From Phoronis ovalis (taxonomy: Eukaryota > Phoronida > Phoronidae): 21,730 nt of DNA. The position numbers and the translations under genes are program-made. The notes beneath the pieces were generated by a model that was given only the letters and a program-made list of their open reading frames with translations, searched no databases and was not told the DNA's origin. This document shows, piece by piece, positions 1-9,437 of the stretch; positions within the stretch are counted from its first letter, which is position 1; each line of letters begins with the position of its first letter. Location: assembly GCA_028565635.1 (NCBI GenBank), contig JAOXYB010097160.1, positions 1 through 21,730 of the forward strand. The letters run 5' to 3'.

Positions 1-405
1 GTTTCTTAGTTAGATGTAGGGTTAGGCATTTGTCAGGATGAAATGACATTAGCCACTTGCTCTCCCACTCGCCGAGTCTATCAAGATCGAGTTGGAGACT
101 GGTATCGTGTGCATTACTGACAACACTATAACAGATGGTATCATCTGCAAATAGACGTGTCTTATTGGAGATGCCAGAGGGCAAGTCATTAATATATAGT
201 AAGAACAGACAGGGCCCAAGAACAGACCCTTGGGGAACCCCTGACTGGACAGGAATGCTAGAGGATTTTTCACCTCTAACAACGACGGACTGCTCTCTGT
301 TGCTCAGGAAGCTCTCGATCCACTTGTTGAGCTTTCCAGTGATGCCATAACGTTTGAGTTTGTGGACCAGAAGTGAATGGTTAACTTTGTCAAATGCCGT
401 GCTTG
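1..405 (-). mobile_element. non-LTR retrotransposon reverse transcriptase fragment (CR1/jockey-like), 5'-truncated
   Basis: Read on the minus strand from about 405 to 1, one frame stays open for about 134 codons and encodes the central part of a reverse transcriptase. It starts inside motif A (AFDKVNH), continues through the SGVPQGSVLGP block (about 242-212) and LYINDLP, and reaches the catalytic FADD box (about 151-140). The thumb-side residues continue off the left edge. The residues before AFDKVNH no longer look like a reverse transcriptase, and the first aspartate of motif A is missing, so the copy breaks near 405. This is the usual 5' truncation left by target-primed reverse transcription. 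It is a dead fragment because the N-terminal half is absent, although the visible frame has no stop. It lies antisense in a YTHDC2 intron. The CR1/jockey-like label comes from motif style only. Confidence 0.86.
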
Positions 406-479
406 ATGGATATCCTATATCATAAAAACAACTAACCACCATCTTGTGTTGGCTAAATTAAGTTGTTGTTACTTAACAG

Positions 480-1126
480 GACAGCTGCGTGCTTCTGGAT
501 TTGTTCGTGCCCGAGGTGGTGGTGACATCAGAGATTTGAACACAAACTCAGAAAACTGGTCAGTAGTGAAGGCTGCGCTGTGTGCCGGGACTTACCCTAA
601 CATCATGAGAGTGGACAGAGGAAGACAAGCTCTCACCACGATGTATGTATATATGCCTTGTTGAATGTTTCTCATAATATTTTCCTGTTGTAAAATATCA
701 TTCTACCTACTGGAATTTATCTTGCACTTGTTGTCCAACTAAATAGTCTGTGCAGGTATTTTTTTCTCAGTATCTTGAAATGCTGAATGAGTGAATCAAA
801 ACTAACCATCCTGTTCTGTTAAGATGTTAGAACTTATCTTAATTTATGTGTCAATTCGTTCGATGTTTTTAGAAAAGAGAAGAAAGTTCGAATTCACCAA
901 CAGTCTGTACTGAGTCCTGGACCTAACGAGTTTACCAGAGCCAAAACCCAGCATCAAGCTGTATCTAGTTTACCGACTGACTGGGTCATCTATGATGAAA
1001 TGACAAGAAACGAACGTCTGGCACACATTCGCTGTGCAACTGTTGTGTCACCTATAACACTGTTTCTATTTTCGGGACCAGCTAAGCTACCCACTGAAGC
1101 AATCCGAGAGGCAGAACTTGGAAATG
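480..1126 (+). CDS. YTHDC2: YTHDC2 exons encoding end of HA2 region and OB fold
   Basis: Two exons (480-642 and 873-1126) encode the segment after the helicase core. QLRASGFVRARGG and TNSENW belong to the end of the helicase-associated region. Then come YPNIMRVD, KEKKVRIH, LPTDWVIYDEMTR and ITLFLFSGPAKL, the strands of the OB fold (OB_NTP_bind) typical of DEAH/RHA helicases. The first exon starts by completing a codon, so the reading phase at the left edge is set by an exon outside the window. The junction 642/873 joins AT to A (Ile). The donor at 1127 (gttagt) leaves one base, completed by the exon at 1599. Confidence 0.9.
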
Positions 1127-4100
1127 GTTAGTGTTCGTTGTCTTAAATGAATGTTGATTCAGATTATTTACTCAAACAAAATTTGACTTCAGGTTGATTC
1201 TGCAGCATTCAGAATTTTAATAGTGATCAAATTTATTCTATTGATGCATATTTCTGCTGCTATTATGTGCTTGATTAAGTCGCACTTTATCGTAATAGCC
1301 AAGAAATAGAATAGGATGTTTCTCAGTTACTGATATTGTACAAAACCTTAAAATTCTTTAACAATGTCAGGTGAATTTTATTCTGTCAGTGAATAAAGCT
1401 TCCAACTTACAGAATCCTCCTCATTCTTGTGAACAGCTCTTGATATTAGCTGCAAGTTTTATATTCAGTATGTGCTATTTAATATTTAACATCTTAAAGT
1501 TACTTTAAACATTAGCAGATTCATTTGTTAGATTGCTTTCACAAAAGTTAAGTCATGCTAATTAACATACGTGTATATTGATTTGAACTGTTTTCTAGAA
1601 GGTCGTGGTGATGCTGGTTTTGTTGAGAACAGTTCTGACAGCGAATCAGAGCAGAAACGAGATTTTAAGAGATCCACACTACATTTGGATGAATGGTTGA
1701 CATTCAAAGGAGATATTGAGGTTTGTTTGTTTTTATAGCTTTATCTCATTCGGTATTGGTCTACTTGGCTTTTAGTTGCAGTGATGCTGTGCAGATGACA
1801 ATACTCGCAATATGTTTAAGATTATGTTTCATATAATTATAAAAACGTGAACTCATTAGAGAACCAACTCCTCCACATATCTGCCTTTGATGTGCCATTC
1901 AACTCTCATGCAACTAAATCATGCACGAAATAATATGTGTTGTCTAATTTAACTTCTCTTCATAGCTTATAAAGGTGTAGGACTTTGTATTATTAAAACA
2001 ATTTCATCAATATGCAGTATGTCCTTGTTGTCATTTCATAAACTACACTTGGTTGTTATTTTGTGACATTGTATTTTTATTTGTAGGCTGTCAACCTAGC
2101 TCTACAGTTAAGGCATAAATGGCATTCATTGATGTTACGTCGCATGAGGTTACCATCTAAACCTTGGTCACAAGTGGATGAGGTATTGTATATTTTCCAT
2201 GTTGATTTCTTATACAGTAAGTTCTGTTACAACAGTAGTTTTGAACCAACATTTGTTGGGGTAAGCTACTCGTAATTGTATTATAATTCATTTTTATAGT
2301 TTAATTTATATTTTTTGTTGCTGACCTTCTATTTTAAAAAAATAGTCTAATGTTATTCAGAAAATTGCAAGTTTAATTTCCATTAGTATCATGTTTATCT
2401 CGATTTAGTAAAAGGATAAATTAACGTGTGTTTTTTTGGCAATTGGAGGAAACTGATCTTAATGTAGCTTCTAGGTATCAGTTCTCAGCAACACCCTCTA
2501 CAGTTGTAGTATTTGGAATTGACTTGGACTATTTTGCTATCTGGAAACACAGTTATGCTTACATTTGGAAAGATCTTTCAACAAGGTTTAATGTTACTGA
2601 TCTTTTAATTTTATTTGTGTCATATTTGTAGAAAACAGCATTAAATCTAAAAAGCAAAAACATTTATATGATGTAATTTTTAGTTAATTAAGCTTTTGCA
2701 TACTTCTTGATAAAGATGCACATTGTCATATATTTCACTTAATGTAGCATGTGGTGCGAACTATTATAAATGTGTTGACAAGCGAAGAGCAAGCCATTGG
2801 TCTTCAACAACCATCGGGCATTGGGCAACGTCCTCGGCCCATGAGTGAGTACAGTATGTGTATCAACCCTTTCTATCTCTCTTTTCCATTTCTTTTCTTG
2901 TAGTTGGGTTAGAACTCTATTTCTTCCTTATACTTTTCCTGAACTATTTTCCAGTTTTTGTCCAGTAAACTAGAATGTCCTGTTTTCATCTTTGCTTCTG
3001 AATCGTATTCTTGATTCTGCCATAATGATAACAACTGCGCTGGTGATTTGTTTCACTTGAGGTCATAAAAATACTGTAAAGCATTCCTGTGTATCCGACA
3101 ACCTGGAAATTGGTTATCCTGGTGTACAAGCTCATCTTGGCTCACACTGCAAACTGTTGTTGTTTTGTAACAAAATGGGATGATGTTACAATCTTTTTTC
3201 TAAAGAAATACCTCATCATTAATTCCACCTAGTTTATTTATATCTCTAGAAAAGCCTAGCATAATGGTTGTTATTTTTGTTAGCTACTGACTATGTCATG
3301 TCTGGTGGAAATAGTAGACGGGGCTCTTACGACACTCAGTCGGATGATTCTAGTTCTGAAATTAAAGCAACCAACAAAACTATTAAGAAGTCAAGTAGCC
3401 CATTCAAAAGAAAGGAGCTTTTTGCAAGTAAGTTTGGAGAATTTTGCAGTAAATGAGATATGAACATAAATGTCACAAGTAGTAAAAAAAATTAGCCTGA
3501 TTTGTTTTAACTGTTATTGAGCTTTAATTCTTGTAATGTTACACCATAGGTGGCGGCATATATCAAAGTGTCTATATATGCCACAATTCAAAATGCCTGT
3601 GTGTATATTAACAAGTATGTATCAAATTAAAGACATCTCACTGATGGGATTGTTTGTATTCGTACTAAACCTAAAATATATGCCAATTATATGTCTGTGT
3701 TGAATTTTGTATGTTGACATATTTTTACATAGAAATTTTAAAATGTGTGAGTAAAATGTGGATATATTTACCCACTTACTCATTATGAATACTTGTATTT
3801 TAGAATTATGTAAAGGTGATGATCGCTCAGACACCTCATCTGTTCGCTCTGGTGGTAGTGCACCTGGTTCTATGAACAACAGCGGTAATAACAGTCTTAG
3901 GGGAAGTGCTGCGAGCTCACCAGGTGGCAGTCCCCAGCTTTCTTCACCAGCCAGGTAACGGAGTTAAAATAACTATAATCACTGGAATTGTTCAGGCTTT
4001 TATTATCACATACAAAGTGCATATAGCTTGAACAGCTGAAATGGAGAATTACGTATCTACATCAATTAAGATAATGCAAACTATATACAGTTACTTAAAG

Positions 4101-6177
4101 ACAGTTACCAGATTTTTATCCTTTTCTTAAACATTTTCAGATTTGGTGATAAAGAAAATACAAGTAGTTCGAAGAAATATTTTGTGATGAGATGTAACAG
4201 CTTCAAACAGTTAGATGTTTCTACTAACAAAGGCATTTGGGTTACAACTATAGCTAATGAGAAGAAGCTTAGTAGAGCTTTCAAGGTATTGTATGGATAA
4301 CTGGAGCCAGTTTAACTCAAATGTTTTCCATTTCATCATTTTATTGACTATTTTAAAATCAAATGAAAGTTATTCTGCAGTAACATGATCATTTTCTGTT
4401 TGTATGTACATGCAAGTACCAAAAACATAATTTTTTGTCAACATTTACGTAAAGATTATTTAAGTAGATTCAGACTGATTCCACCGTACTTAAAGGGGAA
4501 AAAGTAGCGTCACTATTAATTTGAAAAATCAAGTAATTTTGACATCCTTGTCAACACATTTATACAAATTAATAAAATAATCAGATAATTGAAAATAGTT
4601 GATCCTTTTCATTGTCTTACCTAGTATTAGCTTTGAAACCTGAAATTTAGTTAGCACTATAATTATAGATAATTACATATTTATTCTTCTTTTTTGGCAG
4701 GATGGGAAGACTGTGTATTTGATCTTCTCTGTACACGGCAGTGGGCAGTTTCAAGGATTTGCCAAGATGTTATCTTTGCCTGTCAAGGAAAAAGTTCTCG
4801 AATTCAGTTTCCCTGGGGCTGGAGGATGCTTTACTGTGGAATGGCTAAAAAGGTGTCTATTACGAAATTTAGTTAATAGTTTAACAACATGTAATAATAC
4901 TACATATACGGAGTAGTGTAGAAACAAGCAGCCAATAGAAATCAAGAAAAACACAGTAGGCAGTGTAGCAACAAGCAGCCAATACAAATCTGTTTTGTAT
5001 ATTTTCTTGATTGTTACTAGATTATTATATAATTATACTTTATTTATATTCATGCACATACAAGTGTTGTATGAAATTATCGAGTATTTGCTTTACAAAT
5101 TGTATACATTAAGTACAGCGTGTTTCAAAATAATGGTGAGATACAAGTTTTCAATAATATGTGTTGCGTGTATAGGAGTGTGTAATATAATGTTTGTGAT
5201 TTAATATGATAATAACACATGAAGTGTAGCTTTCACTTAAGGATGCAGCAAAATATATTATAGAACAGTTTGCTTTTCAAAATGTTTTAGTAAGAACACA
5301 TTCATCCTTTATTTTCTGTTAATACAGTCCCAAATTGTTATACATTTCTACTTGCATTGCATGTACAGGTAGCACACATTTTAAAAGTAAGAGTAACAAT
5401 CAGCTGTGGTTATGTATTCAGATATTAAACCAATGTTGATATTTGTTGCAGACACAACATACAGTTTCAGCAGACACAGCATATTGTCAATCCATGGAAC
5501 GAGAGTAGAAAAATACAGATTAGTCGAGATGGGCAGGTGTGTTAAAGTGTATATTAAGTTGCTGATCTTTCACGACATTGAAGTACTTTCAAAAAGGCGA
5601 AAGACACTTAATAAATCCGACTTACAAAATATCTGATATAATGCTGCGATACTGTAAGATTTATTTTACAGTTAGGTTCCCATGTTCTCAAATTACTCAT
5701 CACATGGTCCTTAATCACCTATCACCTTACTTCGGCTAAATTTGAGTCCTTATAAGGAATGTATATAATTCTAGTCAGTTGACAAAAGTGGCTGCCCTCT
5801 ACTTTTTACTAAAGCATGTGCCATCTAGCGGAAAATTTGGTATTACTCTCCGGTTCTCTGGCTGTTTTCTCTCATAGGGTTAATGTCCTATGCATAAAAT
5901 TTACCAGCCTGTTAGTGGACTTCAGATATAGAAGCTTGATTTATGAAAAGATCCTCATTTGTAGCAAAATGGTCAGGAGCCGAACTAAAATTTAATTCTA
6001 TATTTCTTGCTTTAGTTTTAGAAACGTTTACTTCTCTGGGCATTGCTTTGTCTGTAAACTTATTTCTTAATGTCTGATCAGGACAGAATGATGACCATAA
6101 TATTCTTATTTTGAATTTTGTAGGATATTCAACCACAGGCTGCTCAGCTACTTATGAAATTATGGGATGGCAAGTAA
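480..6177 (+). CDS. YTHDC2: YTHDC2, 3'-terminal 11 coding exons (partial gene): 3'-5' RNA helicase with YTH m6A-reader domain
   Basis: Exons: 480-642, 873-1126, 1599-1720, 2087-2182, 2748-2844, 3284-3427, 3804-3954, 4141-4285, 4701-4852, 5452-5536, 6124-6177 (TAA at 6175-6177). All introns are GT-AG and the frame is continuous, giving about 487 C-terminal residues of a protein that is about 1430 residues in human. Near-identical stretches to vertebrate YTHDC2 as I recall it include GFVRARGGGDIRD, TNSENW, LPTDW..YDEMTR, LQQPSGIGQRPRPM and the YTH core. In animals YTHDC2 is a cytoplasmic DExH helicase that binds m6A RNA and drives the mitosis-to-meiosis switch in germ cells together with MEIOC and XRN1 (family knowledge). 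The R3H, helicase and ankyrin-insert regions must lie left of the window. The gene converges on the downstream ankyrin gene. Identity is very secure; individual splice sites are hand-called. Confidence 0.95.
1599..2844 (+). CDS. YTHDC2: YTHDC2 exons encoding conserved segment between OB fold and linker
   Basis: Three exons (1599-1720, 2087-2182, 2748-2844). They encode a short acidic stretch (SSDSESEQK), then LHLDEWLTF, LQLRHKWHSL, RMRLPSKPWSQVDE, INVLTSEEQ and QQPSGIGQRPRPM. The order and spacing match the vertebrate protein as I remember it, including the tryptophans of KWHSL and KPWSQ. This segment follows the OB fold in vertebrate YTHDC2. I know of no separately named domain here. Confidence 0.9.
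3284..3954 (+). CDS. YTHDC2: YTHDC2 exons encoding Ser/Gly/Asn-rich linker
   Basis: Two exons (3284-3427 and 3804-3954) encode about 98 residues of low-complexity sequence rich in Ser, Gly, Asp and Asn. Recognisable pieces are SGGNSRRGSYDTQSDDSS, KKSSSPFKRK, DTSSVRSGGSAPGS and SSPGGSPQLSSPAR. It is predicted to be disordered and to tether the YTH domain to the helicase body, as the corresponding Ser-rich linker does in vertebrates. Several SP dipeptides and basic-Ser patterns could be phosphorylation sites (inference). The sequence itself is poorly conserved, so the call rests on frame continuity and position. Confidence 0.85.
3555..3582. repeat. perfect 9-bp inverted repeat in YTHDC2 intron
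   Basis: GGCATATAT (3555-3563) and ATATATGCC (3574-3582) are exact inverted copies around a 10-base loop, in the intron 3428-3803. There is no U-run after it and no flanking duplication, so there is no evidence of function. It could be a small MITE relic or chance in A+T-rich DNA. Confidence 0.5.
4141..6177 (+). CDS. YTHDC2: YTHDC2 exons encoding YTH m6A-binding domain and short C-terminal tail
   Basis: Four exons (4141-4285, 4701-4852, 5452-5536, 6124-6177). The YTH domain starts at KKYFVMRCNSF and has KGIW (first cage Trp at 4238-4240), NEKKLSRAF, VYLIFSVHGSGQFQGFAKM, GAGGCFTVEWLKR, and ends with NPWNESRKIQISRDGQ. The last exon adds DIQPQAAQLLMKLWDGK and stops, so the tail is a few residues shorter than in human. 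The spacing from the first cage Trp to the next cage position is 50 residues, the same as human W1310 to W1360. At that second position this protein has Phe (4803-4805), and at the human L1365 position it has Ala (4818-4820). Both are noted as findings. Confidence 0.92.
4916..4990. repeat. 28-bp direct repeat, period 47, in YTHDC2 intron
   Basis: GTGTAGAAACAAGCAGCCAA at 4916-4935 recurs as GTGTAGCAACAAGCAGCCAA at 4963-4982. The match extends to 4943 and 4990, 28 bp with two mismatches. The 19 bases between the copies are not obviously repeated. It looks like a local duplication just inside the intron that separates two YTH-domain exons. Confidence 0.8.
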
Positions 6178-6575
6178 TTACATTGATACAGAAATAAAAG
6201 TGGTGGAGAAAAGTCATCAAAGACTTGCAAGTTGTCCTTAGTTTTGTTGGTGGTTTCTTTTAAATTAGATTTGTACACTAAGTACTAAGTAAATAGAGCT
6301 GTTGTAAATCATAATTAACTGACCATGTGTATCATGCACTAAATGATAAATAGCAAATGCATTCCAGAACTGAAACTGATTCAAATAAAACAGGTTCCTG
6401 TCGTTTCTTCTTCTGTTCTGAAGTATTTAAAGAATTTCACATATTTTTGCATAGTGCTCAAGATGTTTTTGATGTTAGACATTTAACTGTAAGGAATTGA
6501 AAATGTTGTACAATTTTAAACTGTTTGTTGAACTTTGCATGTTTTAATTTAAAAGATTATTTTAAAGTTTATGAA

Positions 6576-6581
6576 AATAAA
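6576..6581 (+). terminator. distal YTHDC2 poly(A) signal AATAAA
   Basis: AATAAA about 400 bp after the YTHDC2 stop, followed by a T-rich stretch (6596-6620) that could serve as the downstream element. Proximal copies at 6193 and 6384 are alternatives. The choice cannot be made without transcript data. Confidence 0.5.
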
Positions 6582-6595
6582 GTTGCAACAAAATA

Positions 6596-6601
6596 TTTAT
6601 T
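6596..6601 (-). terminator. poly(A) signal of the ankyrin gene (AATAAA on minus strand)
   Basis: TTTATT on the plus strand reads AATAAA on the minus strand, 56 bp after the ankyrin stop codon. Cleavage 10-25 bases downstream would fall at about 6570-6586, on top of the distal plus-strand YTHDC2 signal. Confidence 0.55.
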
Positions 6602-6656
6602 TTAACCTTTGTGTTTTAGGTTTTCATTCACTTATTATTGCACAGACAATTACTTG

Positions 6657-9437
6657 TTATCTGTTCATAAGCTGAGCTATTTGAAGTTCAGGCAATGTCC
6701 TTTGTTGTTTGTGTATAAATTCTAAAAGTTCTGTTTGTCCAGTGTAGTTGGCCACTTCTGCTGCGTTCATTAAACTTTGTTGATTTTCTTCTACGGTAGT
6801 ATCTATTTCATTGCTAGGAGTCAATAGTTTGTTTTCTGTAGGTTTCTTATATTTGTATCTACTCGATGGCGGCCACTGAAACCAAGATGGGAAATAATTA
6901 ATTTCTGTTTACAATTAGTACCTTGACACCAAATTTAAATATCTGCAAAACAGTTTTGAGAATATCCCAAAGAATGCATTTTTCAGAAAACAGAACGCAT
7001 TACTTTTTAAAAGGAGTGCATATAGATTTTGCATAGGATTTGTGGTAGATTCCATAATGTAATTATAATCTTTCACCTTTTCTTGTCTTTGACAATCAGC
7101 TCCTAACAGGACAAGTTGTCGTGTTATTTCGTACTTTCTTGCGTCTAGAGTCAGGAATATTAGATCATTAAAGTCTTGTACTAAGGGAGATTCCTTAAGT
7201 GCAATCTATAAAATAAAGTAAAACTGAAATTCGGGGCTGAAACAGATTGTAAACTAGATTGTAACCAATTCTCTGTCTAAATAATAAAACCTGTTATCCT
7301 ACAGAAAACATTTTGAAAAAGTGATTTTAAAATTACTTATAAATTACATACTAGTGCCATAACAATTATACCAATTTAATGTTCTTTCTCAACTGAATCT
7401 ACTGCAACCTCTTGTCTTAGACTGCAATACTTAGTAATCAATTAAAACATATTCATAATACTTACAATTTTAGGAAAGTAAGCAACTGGATATTTAAATC
7501 CTTTCAAAGATTCCATGAACTCCTTTAATCCTTTTCTACTCGAATAAATTATCCTACTAAGTTGCTCATACTTTTCAAGGCAAGATAATTCTATTTCCAG
7601 GGAATAAGATTTGTTTCGTTCTATAGGTATAAAAGATTCTATGCACGACAGTTTTATATCCTCCTGTGTTTGTAATGGGGTTTTCCATTGAGTATCTTTG
7701 CTTTGAGTATTGGCACCATGACTTTCTAACAAAGTTTGGATATTTACAGCCTCATCTTCGTTCAGAGAGTATGCATAATGTAAAGGAGTCCGTTGCAAAT
7801 TATCTTGACATTTATGAAGTAAGGTCGGGTCCGTGGATATCAAGTAATTCACAATATCTTCTCGGTTAAAAAGTACTGCAATGTGCAGAGGAGTACGGCC
7901 GCCCTGAAAAGTAATAATTAATTGTTTATGTATATTGATTGCGTTGTATTTTTTAACATTTAACCTTTAATTTCAGTTTCATAAATCAGGTCCAGGAGGT
8001 TAATAATTTGGATATAGCAACAACCACGAATATTGCTATACTAAGGATATATAAAATCAAATATTGACTTAGCCTTGAATGAAATTCGACGCTTTAGGAA
8101 GAACACTTTTATCATGCACAAAATAAAACAAATGGAGTTTAGAAAAAAAACTCACTTTATCCTTTGCTCTTAAGAGTAGCTTATGTTTCTCACTGTTAGC
8201 CAGGAGCGTTTTAACTTCTTCTAATGACCCCGCTCTGATGAATCTACGTAGCTTCTTCGTTTCATCTTTAAATTTAGGCAACCATTCCAGAAATTTGAGA
8301 ACTTCATCTTTCTCATTTCCACTTGCGTATAACCAGGTATCTCTGTGCTGGAATTAAACAACGAATATGTACTAGTAGTCAAAATGTGAAAGCACAACGG
8401 TCAGATCCGAGCGTTCAGACGTGGCGTGGTACACAATAGTTTGGTCAGCCATTTACCTAGTGGAGACATGTTGAATGCACTCTCATAAACATTAACAGTT
8501 TACTTTGCAAGCAGCTTGAAGCAGGACCATTCAGCACATAGCAATTGCGCAGATACGTCGATCCACAGGTCGGGATGATAGAGGTACTACTGATGGTTAT
8601 AGACTTTGATATAAATGGGTGTGTTATTTCGAGTACTGAAAAGTAATTATTTCATTTACTAGTTTTACCCTTTTTTACGAAAATTGAAGCAAATTATAAG
8701 CTAATTACATTGTACTCTACGCTGAAATCATCGTAATCATCAACTGCAAGTTCTTCTAATCTTTCAATGTTTTCATTACGAATGTAATGTATTAAACATT
8801 TATCAATTTCTTCAACAACGTCTTTCCTTTGAGCAAATCTGGCCAAGTCGCGAGCTGACGAGCCTGTCTGTAAAATAAAGCATACCAGGTAGTACACTTT
8901 CTGTTGACTTTTATGACGTGGTCATTTCATTCAGATCAGTTAAGTTTACACTAATTTTTTTAATCACCAGGCTTTTGCACCATATGTCAGAAATAGAAAA
9001 TTGTAAAGACTCATCACCATATCTCGAGCTCCTATGTCTGTGCCTTTATCTAAAAAAGACTTCACCAAACGGATGCTAATGTCGCCATTCGTTTTGTCTA
9101 GCGCATAAATCAATGGTGTTCTTCCTCTCTAAAACATTGGAAGCATAAAAATTAAAATTTTAAAAAGATGTTCTGTCTCTTTTCCCAAATTGACATTCGA
9201 AATTCATTATATTGAATTTTATTCAGCCGTTATCTCGTTTTAATTTCATCGGTTATTATGACATATAGTCGCATGCAGTAAGCTCAGATTTTTGCCATGT
9301 GAATTGCAAAGCAGAATAAAAGTATGCTCCTCTACCTCGTCCCGTAAATTCACATCACATCCAGAATTCATGACTTTGTCTGCAATTCTTGCATTTATTT
9401 CGCCGTCTGCTTTGATCACCTCAAAATATAACGGGCC
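6657..9437 (-). CDS. ankyrin protein exons 9-15 (residues 296-744)
   Basis: Exons 9-11 carry ankyrin units ending CDVNLRDE and TDIGARDM, then SSARDLARFAQRKDVVEEI. Exon 12 has FIRAGSLEEVKTLL. Exon 13 (146 codons) has the two clearest repeats, RTPLHIAVLFNREDIVNYLI and RTPLHYAYSLNEDEAVNIQ, then about 70 residues outside the consensus (LEKYEQLSRIIYSSRKGLKE) that may be a helical spacer. Exon 14 gives LDARKYEITRQLVLLGADCQ, another repeat half. Exon 15 holds a basic/polar stretch and a last repeat-like unit (LMNAAEVANYTGQTELLEFI) before the stop. Reading through the donors after exons 11 or 13 would add only 4-7 residues before a stop, so intron retention would give truncated isoforms. Confidence 0.83.

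Larger units (their letters stand above)
1127..6123 (+). other. YTHDC2 introns longer than 300 bp: contents
   Basis: Long introns are 1127-1598, 1721-2086, 2183-2747, 2845-3283, 3428-3803, 4286-4700, 4853-5451 and 5537-6123. They are A+T-rich and stop-dense. I saw no nested gene in them. The short open frames (for example 2428-2631 and 5406-5636) are chance or exon-overlapping. Structure worth noting is limited to the hairpin at 3555-3582 and the 47-bp-spaced direct repeat at 4916-4990, both listed separately. Confidence 0.6.
6178..6656. other. 3' untranslated / intergenic region between convergent YTHDC2 and ankyrin genes
   Basis: Only 479 bp separate the two stop codons. On the plus strand AATAAA occurs at 6193-6198, 6384-6389 and 6576-6581, any of which could end YTHDC2 mRNA. 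On the minus strand AATAAA (plus-strand TTTATT) occurs at 6596-6601, well placed for the ankyrin gene. No other gene fits here. Confidence 0.7.

Noticed and set aside
49-282. 77-codon minus-strand open frame at the left edge
   Set aside because: It is a shadow frame of the reverse-transcriptase fragment; the motif-bearing frame is different and longer.
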